Positions 43,769-55,908 of a DNA stretch of 64,000 bases are shown here, one piece after another (positions within the stretch are counted from its first letter, which is position 1; each line of letters opens with the position of its first letter). A model generated the notes under the pieces. It was not told the origin of the DNA. It ran no database searches and was given only the letters and a program-made list of their open reading frames with translations. The stretch is from Polyangiaceae bacterium (GTDB taxonomy: Bacteria > Myxococcota_A > Polyangia > Polyangiales > Polyangiaceae): positions 124,001 through 188,000 of the forward strand of contig JADJYE010000012.1 in assembly GCA_016719945.1 (NCBI GenBank). The letters run 5' to 3'. The translations under genes were made by a program, and so were the position numbers.

Positions 43769-44683
43769 ATGCTGTTCGAGCTCGCGCAACGCGGTCATTT
43801 CCTGCTGACCTGGCTGGTGCTGACCGTGCTCGCCTTCGGGATGACGCTGGCGATGTCGGGCACGCTGTTCCTGCTCTACTACTGGCGGCCGACCTTCGAG
43901 GCCTGGCAGCGCAAGTCGAACCCGGTGTTTCCGAAGCCGCTGATGGTGCGGCGCGAGGTGCTGCAGATGCTCAAGGGCATCTACACCGCGACGCTCTGCC
44001 CGGCGCTCGCGCTTCACCTGGTCGACGCAGGGTGGTCGAAGGCCTACGGCGGGCTCGGCGGCTATGGCGTCGGCTACCTGGTCTTCACCTTCTTCGTGGC
44101 CTGGATCGGCTCCGACCTGTACGAGTTCTTCTACCACCGCCTGGGCCACACCCGCGCGTTCTGGTGGAAGCAACACAAGTCGCACCACGTGTTCTTCAAC
44201 CCCTCGCCCTTCTCGGTGATCGCCGACGATCACGTCGATCAGCTGCTGCGCTCCGCGCCGCTGCTGTTCATCCCCATGCTGATGCCGATCAACATGGACC
44301 TGCTGTTCCTCACCTACGGCGCGTTCTTCTATGGCTACGGCGTGTACCTGCACTGGGGCTTCGAGCTGCGCTGGCCGGGGTCTCACCACCCCTGGATCAA
44401 CACGAGCTTCCAGCACTACGTGCACCACGCCAAGTCGACGCTGAACAAGCCGATGCACACGGGGTTCTTCTTCAAGCTGTGGGACCAGCTCGCGAAGAGC
44501 GAGTACCGCGCCGATCCCAGCGAGTGTGTATGCGCTGGCTGCTGCACCGCGCGGGGTGAGCGCACCCGCGAGGCCTTCCTCGCCATCGAGAAGCCGGACT
44601 ACACGCCGCTGCTCTCTCCGTCTTTCTGGGTCTTCGGCGACAAGCGGCTCCGCGCGCCGGCCTCGGCCTCTCCGCCGGGGTGA
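43769..44683 (+). CDS. sterol desaturase / fatty acid hydroxylase family membrane protein
   Basis: 304 residues. Several hydrophobic segments frame a di-iron site made of three His clusters: H123-x3-H127 (YHRLGH), H136-x2-HH (HKSHH) and H216-x2-HH (HYVHH). Family members hydroxylate or desaturate sterols, fatty acids or related lipids using oxygen. The C-terminal tail carries a Cys cluster CVCAGCC, which could bind zinc or accept electrons; it may be a family feature I cannot verify. The GTGA overlap with the methyltransferase gene shows translational coupling. Confidence 0.9.
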   Translation: MLFELAQRGHFLLTWLVLTVLAFGMTLAMSGTLFLLYYWRPTFEAWQRKSNPVFPKPLMVRREVLQMLKGIYTATLCPALALHLVDAGWSKAYGGLGGYGVGYLVFTFFVAWIGSDLYEFFYHRLGHTRAFWWKQHKSHHVFFNPSPFSVIADDHVDQLLRSAPLLFIPMLMPINMDLLFLTYGAFFYGYGVYLHWGFELRWPGSHHPWINTSFQHYVHHAKSTLNKPMHTGFFFKLWDQLAKSEYRADPSECVCAGCCTARGERTREAFLAIEKPDYTPLLSPSFWVFGDKRLRAPASASPPG

Positions 44684-45918
44684 GCGTCGCCGCGCGAGCC
44701 GCGTCCGAGCTCGAGCTCCGGTCTCGCTGGCTCGCCTCGGCGCGCGTCATCGTTGGCGCTCGCGATCTGCTTCACGAGCGTCCTTGGGACGGCGAGCCGA
44801 CCCGCGCCCTGCTCGACAGAGGCTGGGCCGAGGGCCTGTTGGCCCTGTCGGACCCCGAGCTGCGGGCGCTCGAGCTCGGCGGGCTCGCGGCCGACTGGCC
44901 GCCCGGCACACCGACCACGCTGCTCGAGCTGATCGGGGAGCTGCGCGAGGTGTGCCGGGTGGAGCCGCTGCTCTTCAGCCCGACCCCGCCGAGGCCGGAC
45001 CGACGGCTCGAGTCCCCACGCAAGCGGGCCCAGGTCGACGCGCTGGCGCGCGCCCTCGAGGGCCGCGCCGAGTCCGCCGCGCGCATCGTGGACGTCGGGT
45101 CGGGGCACGGTCACCTCACGCGCGAGCTGGCGGAGACCTTCGGCCGACCCGTGCTGGGCTTGGAGCGCAGCTCCTCGCTGACAGCGCGGGCGCGCTCGCT
45201 GCCGTCCTTCGCCAGCCCGTCGTTCGCCGTGAGCGACGTGCTGCGCGACGGCATCCCGCTCGCCGCCGGAGACTGGGCCGTGGCCCTCCACGCTTGCGGA
45301 GAGCTGGGTGACGCGGTCGTCCGGGAGGCGGCCGCGAGCGGCGCCTCGGTCGCGCTCGTGGGGTGTTGCCTGCAGAAGCAGCGGGCAGCCCACAGGGCGC
45401 CGCTGTGTCACGACGACGACCTCGAGCCGAGCGGGGGGCGGGGGAGGCTCGCGCTCGACAAGCGCCTGCTCGGCCTGAGCAACCTGACCGCTCGCGAGCG
45501 GGGCGTCGAGGCCAGCTTCGACGACAACCTGGCGTCGAGGCGACGCAGGCTCGCGCTCCACCGCTTGCTCTCGTCGGTCGAGCCCGGGCTACCGTTCGGC
45601 GCCGAGATCGCGGGGCTCAACCGTCGCGCGGCGCGCAGCGACCTGCCGGGGCTGGTGGCCCGCGCGTTCGCCCTCCGCGGCCTCGCGCAGCCCTCGGCCG
45701 AGTCCCTGGCCGAGGCGGCTCGCTGGGCCGACGAAGGGCACGCGCGCGCGCGCCGCCTGTCGCTGCCGCGCGCAGCCTTCTCGCGCGTGCTCGAGGTGTT
45801 CGTGCTGCTCGATCGCGCGCTGTACCTGCGAGAGCGTAGCTACGCCGTCGAGCTGGGGGAGCTCTTCCCTGCCGAGGTGAGCGCCAGGAACCTGGCGCTG
45901 TTCGCGACATCGCCGTGA
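44680..45918 (+). CDS. METTL25/RRNAD1-like methyltransferase
   Basis: 412 residues from GTG 44680. The SAM-binding motif is ARIVDVGSGHGHLTRELAE; later motifs WAVALHACGELGDAVV and ALVGCCLQKQR fit the methyltransferase type found in METTL25 and RRNAD1, in which the Cys-Cys strand is characteristic. N- and C-terminal flanks are helical. The target is unknown; proteins and tRNA are possible. It is coupled to the fatty acid hydroxylase by a 4-bp overlap and lies 35 bp before the GH63-like gene. Confidence 0.8.
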   Translation: MSVAARAASELELRSRWLASARVIVGARDLLHERPWDGEPTRALLDRGWAEGLLALSDPELRALELGGLAADWPPGTPTTLLELIGELREVCRVEPLLFSPTPPRPDRRLESPRKRAQVDALARALEGRAESAARIVDVGSGHGHLTRELAETFGRPVLGLERSSSLTARARSLPSFASPSFAVSDVLRDGIPLAAGDWAVALHACGELGDAVVREAAASGASVALVGCCLQKQRAAHRAPLCHDDDLEPSGGRGRLALDKRLLGLSNLTARERGVEASFDDNLASRRRRLALHRLLSSVEPGLPFGAEIAGLNRRAARSDLPGLVARAFALRGLAQPSAESLAEAARWADEGHARARRLSLPRAAFSRVLEVFVLLDRALYLRERSYAVELGELFPAEVSARNLALFATSP

Positions 45919-45953
45919 CGACCGACGGCCGGTGAACCTACCATCCTGCCGTC

Positions 45954-48644
<2,691 letters not shown>

Positions 48645-48698
48645 CCTCGCCCCAGGGCTGGCGCTCCCGCGCGGGTCCGTGCACATTGTGAGGGCCCG

Positions 48699-50900
48699 AT
48701 GGACTGCCTTGCCTGCCACACCGAGAACAATGAGGGAGCGCGATTCTGCGCCAAATGTGGGGCGCCGCTCCCCGTCCAGCAGGTCGAGGAGGACGATCCC
48801 CTCATCGGCACCACGATCGGCGGACGCTATCGCGTGATGGGCATCCTCGGTGAGGGGGGGATGGGCCGCGTCTACGCCGCCGAGCAGCAGATGGGGACGA
48901 GCGTCCGCAAGGTCGCGATCAAGACCCTGCTGTCGAGCCTCGCCAAAGATCCCAAGACGGTCGCGCGCTTCATGCGCGAGGTCGGCACGGTGAGCGAGCT
49001 CGAGCACCCCAACACGATCAAGGTCTACGACTGCGGCCAGATCGAGGGCACCGGCGAGCTCTACATCGCGATGGAGCTGCTCCAGGGCACGGCCCTCGAG
49101 GATCTGCTCACGAACGGTCAGACGCTGCCCCCGGAGCGGGTCGACCGCATCATCGGGCAGGTGTGCGGCTCCCTTCAGGAGGCGCACGACAAGGGGATCG
49201 TGCACCGCGATCTGAAGCCCGCGAACATCTACATCACCACCCGCGCCGGTGAGACCGACGTCGTGAAGGTGCTCGATTTCGGCATCGCCAAGCGCGGCTC
49301 GAGGGAGTCGCAGCACGAGAAGAAGCTGACCCAGCAGGGCACGATCCTCGGCACTCCCCCGTACATGAGCCCCGAGCAGTTCTCCGGCAAGGACCTCGAC
49401 GCGCGGAGCGACCTCTACTCGCTGGGCGTCGTGACCTACGAGATGCTGACGGGGCGGCTGCCCTTCGAGGCCGATACGCCCTGGCAGTGGATGACGCAGC
49501 ACGTGAACGCGCAGCCGTTCCCGTTCGAGACCACGCCTGCCGGCGCGAGCGTGCCGGTGAAGATGAAGCAAGCCGTCTTGCGTGCCCTCGCCAAGGACCC
49601 CGCAGATCGCCCGCAGAGCGCCCGCGAGTTCTTCGAGGAGCTCACGGTCGGCGCGGTTCGCATGAGCGCCCTGGGCCTCGGTGCTGGTGGCGTCGAAGCG
49701 ATCCGGAGCCTTGCGCCTTCCGGCTTGCCGATATCGAGCCAACAGCCGGGGTCGTTCAACGCCAGCTCGGGCGGGCAGAGCCCTCGCGTGGCCGGCACGC
49801 AGGTCGGCGCGCCGCTCGTGCCCGACTTCGGAGCTGGAGGGCAGGGGGCTGGGGGGCAGGGGTTTGGGGGGCAGGCGTACCAGGGCCCTGGGCAGACCGC
49901 GCCGGGCATCGACGCGCAGGTCGCCTACGGCCACCCCGCGGTGAAGACGCAGAGCGGTACGGCGTTCCCCGCGCCGCCCGTCCGCCCCCACAAGAGCTCG
50001 GGCGGCGGGGCGATCGCGGTCATCCTCGGCCTGTGTGTGCTGGCGGGGGGCGCCGGCACCTTCATCTACTGGCGTACGACGCAGCCGACCTCCACGACCG
50101 CGAGCACCGGCGACGACGACGAGACAGAGCCCTCCGACGACGACGGCTCCACCACCGCGACGGCCACCAGCACGTCGACGACGACCACGGCCACCACCGT
50201 CGCCAGCGTTCCCACGGCAGCTTCTTCAGCGCCGACCGAGGCCGCGCCGACCGAGACCGTGGCCGCGGGACCGGTCGCCCGGGTGCCTGGCCACTCGTTG
50301 CTGCCGACCGAGCAAGAGTGGTCGGCGGCACCCCCGCTGACCAACGTGAAGAACGCCGCGAAGCTCGGCTGCGAGGCGCGCACGGTGCGAGAGTGGGTCA
50401 GGGTCCTGTGCAAAGACAAGAACGACACCGGCGGCACGCCAGCGTGGGTCAACGTCGATCACGACGGAGGTCGCGGCGACACGTTCACCAACATCGACGG
50501 CCCGAAGACCTCGGTCATCTACGCGTTCGAAGAGGGCGCAGACCTGAAGGTCAGCTTCAAGTGGACGGACAAGACCTCCGCGTTCGTCGCGCAGTGGCCG
50601 AAGGGGGCGCCTAAGCCTGCGACCGTCGGGGAGTTCGCGGCCACCACCCCGCCGCCGATCGCGCAGCGGCCCCAGCCTCACACGCCCATCCAGCCGGTCA
50701 TCATCCCGCCGGTGCCGCCGCCTCCGAAGCCCCCGCCGGCGGAGCCGATCAAGCGGCCTGAGCCGATCAAGCGGCCCGAGCCGATCAAGCAGCCCGAGCC
50801 CATCAAGAAGCCGCCGCCGCCGCCGCGCATCCCGACCCAGTCGGAGCCGATCAAGCGGCCGAAGCCTCCGCCGGGCAGCATCAAAGCGCCGAAGCACTGA
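48699..50900 (+). CDS. Ser/Thr protein kinase with N-terminal zinc ribbon and EPIK-repeat tail
   Basis: 733 residues. N-terminal zinc ribbon CLACHTENNEGARFCAKCG (CxxC-x11-CxxC). Intact kinase domain (about 40-310): GEGGMGRVYAAEQ, VAIKTLL, HRDLKPANIYI, DFGIAKRG, GTPPYMSPEQF. A Gly/Gln-rich linker leads to one membrane helix (IAVILGLCVLAGGAGTFIYW), a Thr/Ser-rich stretch, a small beta domain (about 530-620) and a Pro/Lys tail with five EPIK repeats. Intact kinases like this are abundant in myxobacteria. Its GEGGMG codons use a run of seven G, useful for comparison with the broken kinase at 8.7 kb. The gene stands alone, 54 bp after the glucosidase. Confidence 0.93.
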   Translation: MDCLACHTENNEGARFCAKCGAPLPVQQVEEDDPLIGTTIGGRYRVMGILGEGGMGRVYAAEQQMGTSVRKVAIKTLLSSLAKDPKTVARFMREVGTVSELEHPNTIKVYDCGQIEGTGELYIAMELLQGTALEDLLTNGQTLPPERVDRIIGQVCGSLQEAHDKGIVHRDLKPANIYITTRAGETDVVKVLDFGIAKRGSRESQHEKKLTQQGTILGTPPYMSPEQFSGKDLDARSDLYSLGVVTYEMLTGRLPFEADTPWQWMTQHVNAQPFPFETTPAGASVPVKMKQAVLRALAKDPADRPQSAREFFEELTVGAVRMSALGLGAGGVEAIRSLAPSGLPISSQQPGSFNASSGGQSPRVAGTQVGAPLVPDFGAGGQGAGGQGFGGQAYQGPGQTAPGIDAQVAYGHPAVKTQSGTAFPAPPVRPHKSSGGGAIAVILGLCVLAGGAGTFIYWRTTQPTSTTASTGDDDETEPSDDDGSTTATATSTSTTTTATTVASVPTAASSAPTEAAPTETVAAGPVARVPGHSLLPTEQEWSAAPPLTNVKNAAKLGCEARTVREWVRVLCKDKNDTGGTPAWVNVDHDGGRGDTFTNIDGPKTSVIYAFEEGADLKVSFKWTDKTSAFVAQWPKGAPKPATVGEFAATTPPPIAQRPQPHTPIQPVIIPPVPPPPKPPPAEPIKRPEPIKRPEPIKQPEPIKKPPPPPRIPTQSEPIKRPKPPPGSIKAPKH

Positions 50901-50958
50901 CGCGCCACGCGCGCTCCGCGCCGACCGAAAGGTAAGTAGCCCCTCGGTCAGCTGCGGG

Positions 50959-53900
50959 TCACTCCTGCCAGGTGACCTCGGTCGGCGCCATCGTGCGGTA
51001 GCGCGTGTCGATTTCGTCCATCAGCTCGAGCCACCAGCTCTCCGCCATCATCCCGCCGTCGCGCGCGCTGTCGGTGAAGAAGTTGCCGCGGATGCACTCG
51101 GCCTTGCCGTCGTCGGCGGTCCGGCAGCGGCCGTCGACGTAGACGAGGATCGCCTTCGGCATGCGCGAGCTCGCGCTCTCGCCCGGGTTGTTCATCCAGT
51201 TGTTGATGAAGATGATCGCGGCGCCGAGATCTTCGGGCGTCTGCCCGTACCCGTGGAGCATGAAGATGACCGGATAGGTGCGGTCTTGCTGCTCCTTGTG
51301 GCCGTAGCCGGGCGGCAGGTTGACCGTGACCGGGCCGGTGCGGCCGCGTGAGTCGGTGAACTCGAAGGTGCAGCTGCCGTCGATCTCGCACACCGGCAGC
51401 TCGGCCGGATCTTCGTTGGAGGTCTTCACGACGCTGCGCAGCCCCGGGTCTTGCCAGCGGGAGCCGATGAAGTAGAGCGCCGTCTGCAGGCGAGAGGTGA
51501 TCTCCGTCAGCGTGCCGACGTGCTGGCCGCTGCCGTTCTCGATGTCTGCGTCGGAGGGGTCGATCTTGCCGTAGCGCAAGAGCACCGAGCCGGGCACATC
51601 TTCCCAGGGGATCAGGCCGGGCGTGAAGGTGTTCGGCTGCGCGGGATCGAACCCCGGGATGCGCGCGAACTCGGTGTAATACGAGGTGTCGCGCCCGCGC
51701 GCGGCCATCGAGCCGGCGAGGTGCTGGGCCGAGACGTGGAAGTTGAAGATGTCGCGCGTGCCGCCGTCGGTCCACAGATCGATGCGCGAGAGCGCCTCGT
51801 CATCGAGCGTGTTGCCCGCGGCGTCGGGCGCCTGCCCGCGGATGATCGCGGCCGGATCGTGCGCCCACATGCGGTTGAGCCCGCGCGACGCCGTGAACAC
51901 GCCGTCGTTCTCGCCGACGTCGTAGCCGTCTCCCGCTTGCATCCAGCCGGTCGCAGGCTGCTGGAGCGTGCCCGCGACGCCGTCCATCCCGAGGTCGTCG
52001 AACGGCTCGCCGAGCTGGTAGTGGAAGTCGTTCTCGCTGCCGCGAGGGTTGTACTGCATGTCGTAGTCGTCGCCCTCCGGGTCCTCGTTCGTGCCGAGGG
52101 CGTAGCCCGGCTCGCTCGCGCTCAGCAGGCCGTCCTCGCCGGCGTCGACCCAAGGCTCGTGGCCGCTCCGGATGATCGGCTCCATCTCGTCGCGGACGCC
52201 ATTGCCGTTGTAGTCGACGGCGAGGGCCACCTCGAGCGGGTAGTCGTTCGGACCGCTGGGCGTCCACGCGTTGGCCCACGGCGTCTTGTCCTCGTTGGTG
52301 GGCGAGCCATCGCAGACGGTGATGACCGGGAACGTGCCGTCCGGGTTGTACTCGTCGTCGTAGTAGCCGCTCAGCGTGAGCGTGTTGGCGCAGCGTTCGA
52401 GCGGGCAGTTGTTGGCGATCTCCTCTTGGACCTCCTTGTCGGGGCCATCGAGCGGGTCGACCCAGACCACACACTCGCCGTTGTCGTGCTCGCCGACCAC
52501 GCTCGGATCGTCGGGGCGTACACCGGGCGGCAGGTGCTCGCCGCCGGGGGCGAGGTTGTCGCCGTTGGGGTTGCCCATCAACAGCGCGAGGTCGCGGAAG
52601 ATCTGCGCGTACTCCTCGCGCGGGAAGCGGCCGCCGACGCCGGTGCGCGGGTACTCTGCCCACCAGTTGTTGAACGTCTGCGGGTGCTCGTACGGGGCCT
52701 CGGGCGTGGGCATCAGCGTGCACCTGCCGAGCTCGGTGTCGGTGCGGCCGATGCACGTCTCGCCTGCGTCGCAGGCGGTCGAGTCCTCGCACTCGGTGCG
52801 GGTCAGCTCGATGTCCGCGAGGACGGCGCCCGCGGCGATCGCCGGGAAGCCCGCGAGGTGGTTGCGCTCGATGTAGTGCATCAGCCAGCCCCAGACCGCC
52901 GGGCCGCCGAGCGGCGCGACGACGTCGAAGCGATCGTGGTGGCGCGTACCGAACATGCTCGAGCCCATGCCGCCCATCGACACGCCGATGACGGCGCGGT
53001 GGGTGATGCGCCGCGTGAAGGTGCGCGTGCCCGCGTCGGCGTGGACGACCGCCTGGTAGGTGCCTAGGCGAGGCGCCTTGAACGACAGCGCCCAAGCCCC
53101 GCCGATCTGCTCGATGCGCGGGTCGGCGACGGGGATCATGCGCGGCTCGGAGAAGGCGGGGCCGCTGTACAGCACCCGCAGGTGCCTGAGGCGCGCGGCC
53201 GCCGGGATCGCGGCTGGGTTGATCGGGATCGAGAGCGGGATCTCGCGCTGGAACTTGAGGGCCTCGGGGCCGAAGGTGATGGCCGGGCCGAGGGCGACGT
53301 GGTCCGCGGGGAGGTCCATGTCGCCGCAGGCGATCGAGGTCGCGAACGGCGCGACGCTCCACAGGTAGCTGCCTTCGTTCGGCTTGTTCGCGCCGTCGGG
53401 CAGGCCGATCGAGGCGCCCGCGAGCTCGCCGCTGCCGAGCAGCGTCTCCCCCTCGGTGAGCTCGGAGTCGTCCGCGGTGCCCGCGCACGTGGGCAGAGAC
53501 GGATCGAGCACGACGACGTCCAAGGTGGCGGTCGCGTCCTCGCCGTTGCCCTTCGGGACCGACGCCGTGAGCGTGTAGCGGCCCGGCTCGGTCGCGCCCG
53601 GCAGGTCGAAGCTGACCTCACTCTGGTAGAGCGTCACGCTGCCCGCGGCCGGAGCCGGGAGCTTCGCCTCGTCGCTGCTCGTGAACGTGACCGGGGTGTC
53701 GACGCAGAAGTCGGGGTCGACGATGGCCTTCACCTTGCGCGTCGTGCAGTCCTCGCCGGTGCACGCGGGCAAGAAGACCTGCAGCGGCGAGAAGCGCACC
53801 TTGACCAGGTTCGACTGCGGCGTGTTGCAGAGATCTCCTGGACGCAGGGTCGGCGGCTGGGGCCCGTCGTCATCGGGGGGCGTCACGGTGTCGTCCCCGC

Positions 53901-54006
53901 AGCCGCCAGCGAGGCCGATCGCCAGGACGGTGGGGACGCCGAGCGCGGCGAGCGCTCCGAAGGGAGACAGAGAGGAAAGGAAAGAAAGGGAACGGCGGCG
54001 AAGCAT
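50959..54006 (-). CDS. large lipoprotein esterase with permuted alpha/beta-hydrolase segment order
   Basis: 1015 residues from ATG 54006. Signal with lipobox AGGC. About 310 beta-rich residues follow. The nucleophile elbow is THRAVIGVSMGGMGSS (Ser343), then APLGGP. A long insert holds EF-hand-like loops (DYNGNGVRDEME). GGTRDIFNFHVSAQHLAGSM near Asp752 resembles the acid loop of PF00756-type esterases. The C-terminal 120 residues have VNLPPGYGHK, YPVIFMLHGYGQ (His918), ILVYVDGRC and WWLELMDEIDTRYRT, which normally precede the nucleophile. The usual order is thus permuted: the chain ends exactly where the Ser elbow would follow. I do not see the catalytic His. The substrate is unknown. Confidence 0.8.
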   Translation of the reverse strand: MLRRRSLSFLSSLSPFGALAALGVPTVLAIGLAGGCGDDTVTPPDDDGPQPPTLRPGDLCNTPQSNLVKVRFSPLQVFLPACTGEDCTTRKVKAIVDPDFCVDTPVTFTSSDEAKLPAPAAGSVTLYQSEVSFDLPGATEPGRYTLTASVPKGNGEDATATLDVVVLDPSLPTCAGTADDSELTEGETLLGSGELAGASIGLPDGANKPNEGSYLWSVAPFATSIACGDMDLPADHVALGPAITFGPEALKFQREIPLSIPINPAAIPAAARLRHLRVLYSGPAFSEPRMIPVADPRIEQIGGAWALSFKAPRLGTYQAVVHADAGTRTFTRRITHRAVIGVSMGGMGSSMFGTRHHDRFDVVAPLGGPAVWGWLMHYIERNHLAGFPAIAAGAVLADIELTRTECEDSTACDAGETCIGRTDTELGRCTLMPTPEAPYEHPQTFNNWWAEYPRTGVGGRFPREEYAQIFRDLALLMGNPNGDNLAPGGEHLPPGVRPDDPSVVGEHDNGECVVWVDPLDGPDKEVQEEIANNCPLERCANTLTLSGYYDDEYNPDGTFPVITVCDGSPTNEDKTPWANAWTPSGPNDYPLEVALAVDYNGNGVRDEMEPIIRSGHEPWVDAGEDGLLSASEPGYALGTNEDPEGDDYDMQYNPRGSENDFHYQLGEPFDDLGMDGVAGTLQQPATGWMQAGDGYDVGENDGVFTASRGLNRMWAHDPAAIIRGQAPDAAGNTLDDEALSRIDLWTDGGTRDIFNFHVSAQHLAGSMAARGRDTSYYTEFARIPGFDPAQPNTFTPGLIPWEDVPGSVLLRYGKIDPSDADIENGSGQHVGTLTEITSRLQTALYFIGSRWQDPGLRSVVKTSNEDPAELPVCEIDGSCTFEFTDSRGRTGPVTVNLPPGYGHKEQQDRTYPVIFMLHGYGQTPEDLGAAIIFINNWMNNPGESASSRMPKAILVYVDGRCRTADDGKAECIRGNFFTDSARDGGMMAESWWLELMDEIDTRYRTMAPTEVTWQE

Positions 54007-54079
54007 CGCGCAAAGGCTACCACGCGCCTGCGGGCGCGCAGAGGGGCGACCGGCGCCGCCGGCTTCGCTGGGGGTGTCC

Positions 54080-54748
54080 CTAGCTCCCGTTCGAAGCGCC
54101 CGGCGTGGCGTCGCACACCGCGAAACCCCCGTCACCGTCGGGCAAGCGGCACCACGACTGCGGCTCCGGCGCTGCGGCGGGGGGGATCTCGCCCGTCGCG
54201 AGGATGGTGTCGCCGTCGAGCAGGTAGAGCGCGTCACCGTCCCCATCGGACAGGCCGAAGGGGGCGTAGAAGCACGGGCTCGAGCCAGGATCACACGCGC
54301 TCTGCGGAGCCTGCTCTCCGGGAGCGACGACCGCGTCCTGCTTCGCGAGGATGAAGAGGAACGCGCCCGGCGCGACGCTCGTCCCGGCGGGGAAGGAGAT
54401 CGCCTCGTCGAGCTTCGGCCCCCCCATCCCGTCGTCGTCCGCGAGCACGATCCCGCCCAGGTCGAACGCGCTCGTGCCTCGGTTGAACAGCTCGATCCAG
54501 TCCTCGGTTGCGCTGATCTCGTTGATCACGAGGTCGCCGGCGGGCGCCGCGCCGCCCTGTCCGCCGCCGCCGGCGGGCGCCGCGCCCTCGCCGGCTCCGC
54601 CTTCGACGGCGCCGCCCTCGCTCTGGCCGCCCGCGGCCTCGCCGCCTTGCCCGCCGCCGCCGGCGTCGTCCCTGGCCTCCGAGCACGCGACCGTCAGCAC
54701 GGCGCCGAGCGCCAACCAGCACGAGAGATCCGTCCGTCCCATGTTCAT
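54080..54748 (-). CDS. lamin tail domain lipoprotein
   Basis: 222 residues. Lipobox TVAC, then a Gly/Ala/Glu-rich linker of about 50 residues. The lamin tail (LTD) domain reads DLVINEISATEDWIELFNRG, LGGIVLADDDGMGG and FLFILAKQDAV, with the terminal CDATPGASNGS typical of bacterial LTD proteins. Cysteines in the second half are likely disulfides. LTD domains bind proteins or DNA at cell surfaces. The start ATG 54748 overlaps the porin stop by 4 bp (an ATG at 54742 is also possible). Last gene of a DUF2252-porin-LTD operon. Confidence 0.88.
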   Translation of the reverse strand: MNMGRTDLSCWLALGAVLTVACSEARDDAGGGGQGGEAAGGQSEGGAVEGGAGEGAAPAGGGGQGGAAPAGDLVINEISATEDWIELFNRGTSAFDLGGIVLADDDGMGGPKLDEAISFPAGTSVAPGAFLFILAKQDAVVAPGEQAPQSACDPGSSPCFYAPFGLSDGDGDALYLLDGDTILATGEIPPAAAPEPQSWCRLPDGDGGFAVCDATPGASNGS

Positions 54749-55908
54749 CTCCTCAGAACCTCGATCGCGCCAATCAGGCGCAGCCTCATGTCATCGAGGC
54801 CCGGCAGGGCCTCCTCGGTGCCAGCACCGAACAGCTGCCCGTCGAACGCGACGAACACGCCGAGCGGGTCGACGACGAAGTAGCCGACCGAGCCGGTGAT
54901 CAGCGCGACCCAGTCTGCCTCCGCGTCAACGCCGCGCAGGAAGTACGAGCCCGACGCGCCGAGCGTGAGACGCTCGATGGGTCGAACGCGGAGGAAGCCC
55001 TCGATCAGCGCGATTTCGCGCGCGCCGTCGCCCTCGTGCCCCCATCCGTACGCGAAGCTCGCTCCGCCGCGGATCCAGTCGCCCTCCCAGGCGAGCGCCG
55101 CGGTGAGCCGGTCACTGCGCGACAGCCCCGTCCCGCTCGAGCCTGCCTGATAGCTCACGTGCACGGTGAGGGGGGCCGCCTCCGGCACGATCGCGATCGG
55201 GTGCACGAGCGCGGCGACCTCGATGTTCTTGCCGCGGTTCAGCTCGCGCTGCGTGTACCCCTCTCCGTTGTAGGCGCCGACGCCCATCCAGCCGAAGCCC
55301 TTGGGGAAGATCCCGCGCAGCGTTCCGCCGAGGTCGGCCGGGGAGAGCAGCCCGGTCCGCTCGAGCGCGGTCGGTCCGACGATACGCTGTCCTGCCATCG
55401 ACTCCACCGGTCCGACCGCGAGCGTGGGGACCAGGCCAAGGCGGGTCTCGATGATGTCCCAGGCCGTGTAGGCGCCCCACGCCTCGCGCACGCGGAACAA
55501 GAAGCTGTCTCCAGCGACGCCGATCAGGGCACCTTCGGATGCGCTGCGGGTCGACTCGACCGTGACGCGTGCGCGCGCCCCTTCGAACGCGGCGTCGAGC
55601 CGGGCCTGCGCACGCGGCAGCTCGAACGAGTGCTGCCACTCGGTCTCCTCGACGGGGCTTCGGAAGCTCAGGACGTACTGCGCGTAGACGCTCAGGTGCG
55701 CCTCGAACACCAGCGCCTCGCTGCCGTCGAGCAACGGGAAGGAGACGCGGGCCCCCGAGAGCGGGAAGAAGTCGACGATCGGGCTCGGCACCGCGGCAGG
55801 CGCGGCGACTGGGCCCGCCGCCGCCCTCGGGCTCGCCTCTTGTGCGGGCGCCGGAGCCGCGAGCGTGAGCGCGGCGGACGACGCGAGGGCGACGGCGCAG
55901 ACCTTCAC
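54745..55908 (-). CDS. outer-membrane porin-like beta-barrel protein
   Basis: 387 residues from GTG 55908. Sec signal AVALASSAALTLAAPAPAQA-like, followed by a Pro/Ala linker. The mature part has many amphipathic strands (EAHLSVYAQYVLSF, ARARVTVESTRSA, GFGWMGVGAYNGEGYTQREL, GGASFAYGWGHEGDG, TLGASGSYFLRG, VALITGSVGYFVV) consistent with a phosphate-selective-type or O/P-like porin. It ends in the strand LIGAIEVLRR without an aromatic last residue. It overlaps DUF2252 (GTGA) upstream and the LTD gene (ATGA) downstream. Confidence 0.75.
   Translation of the reverse strand: MKVCAVALASSAALTLAAPAPAQEASPRAAAGPVAAPAAVPSPIVDFFPLSGARVSFPLLDGSEALVFEAHLSVYAQYVLSFRSPVEETEWQHSFELPRAQARLDAAFEGARARVTVESTRSASEGALIGVAGDSFLFRVREAWGAYTAWDIIETRLGLVPTLAVGPVESMAGQRIVGPTALERTGLLSPADLGGTLRGIFPKGFGWMGVGAYNGEGYTQRELNRGKNIEVAALVHPIAIVPEAAPLTVHVSYQAGSSGTGLSRSDRLTAALAWEGDWIRGGASFAYGWGHEGDGAREIALIEGFLRVRPIERLTLGASGSYFLRGVDAEADWVALITGSVGYFVVDPLGVFVAFDGQLFGAGTEEALPGLDDMRLRLIGAIEVLRR

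Noticed and set aside
50923..50949. Six-base inverted repeat gaccga/tcggtc between convergent genes
   Set aside because: The loop is 15 bases and the stem short; it could occur by chance.
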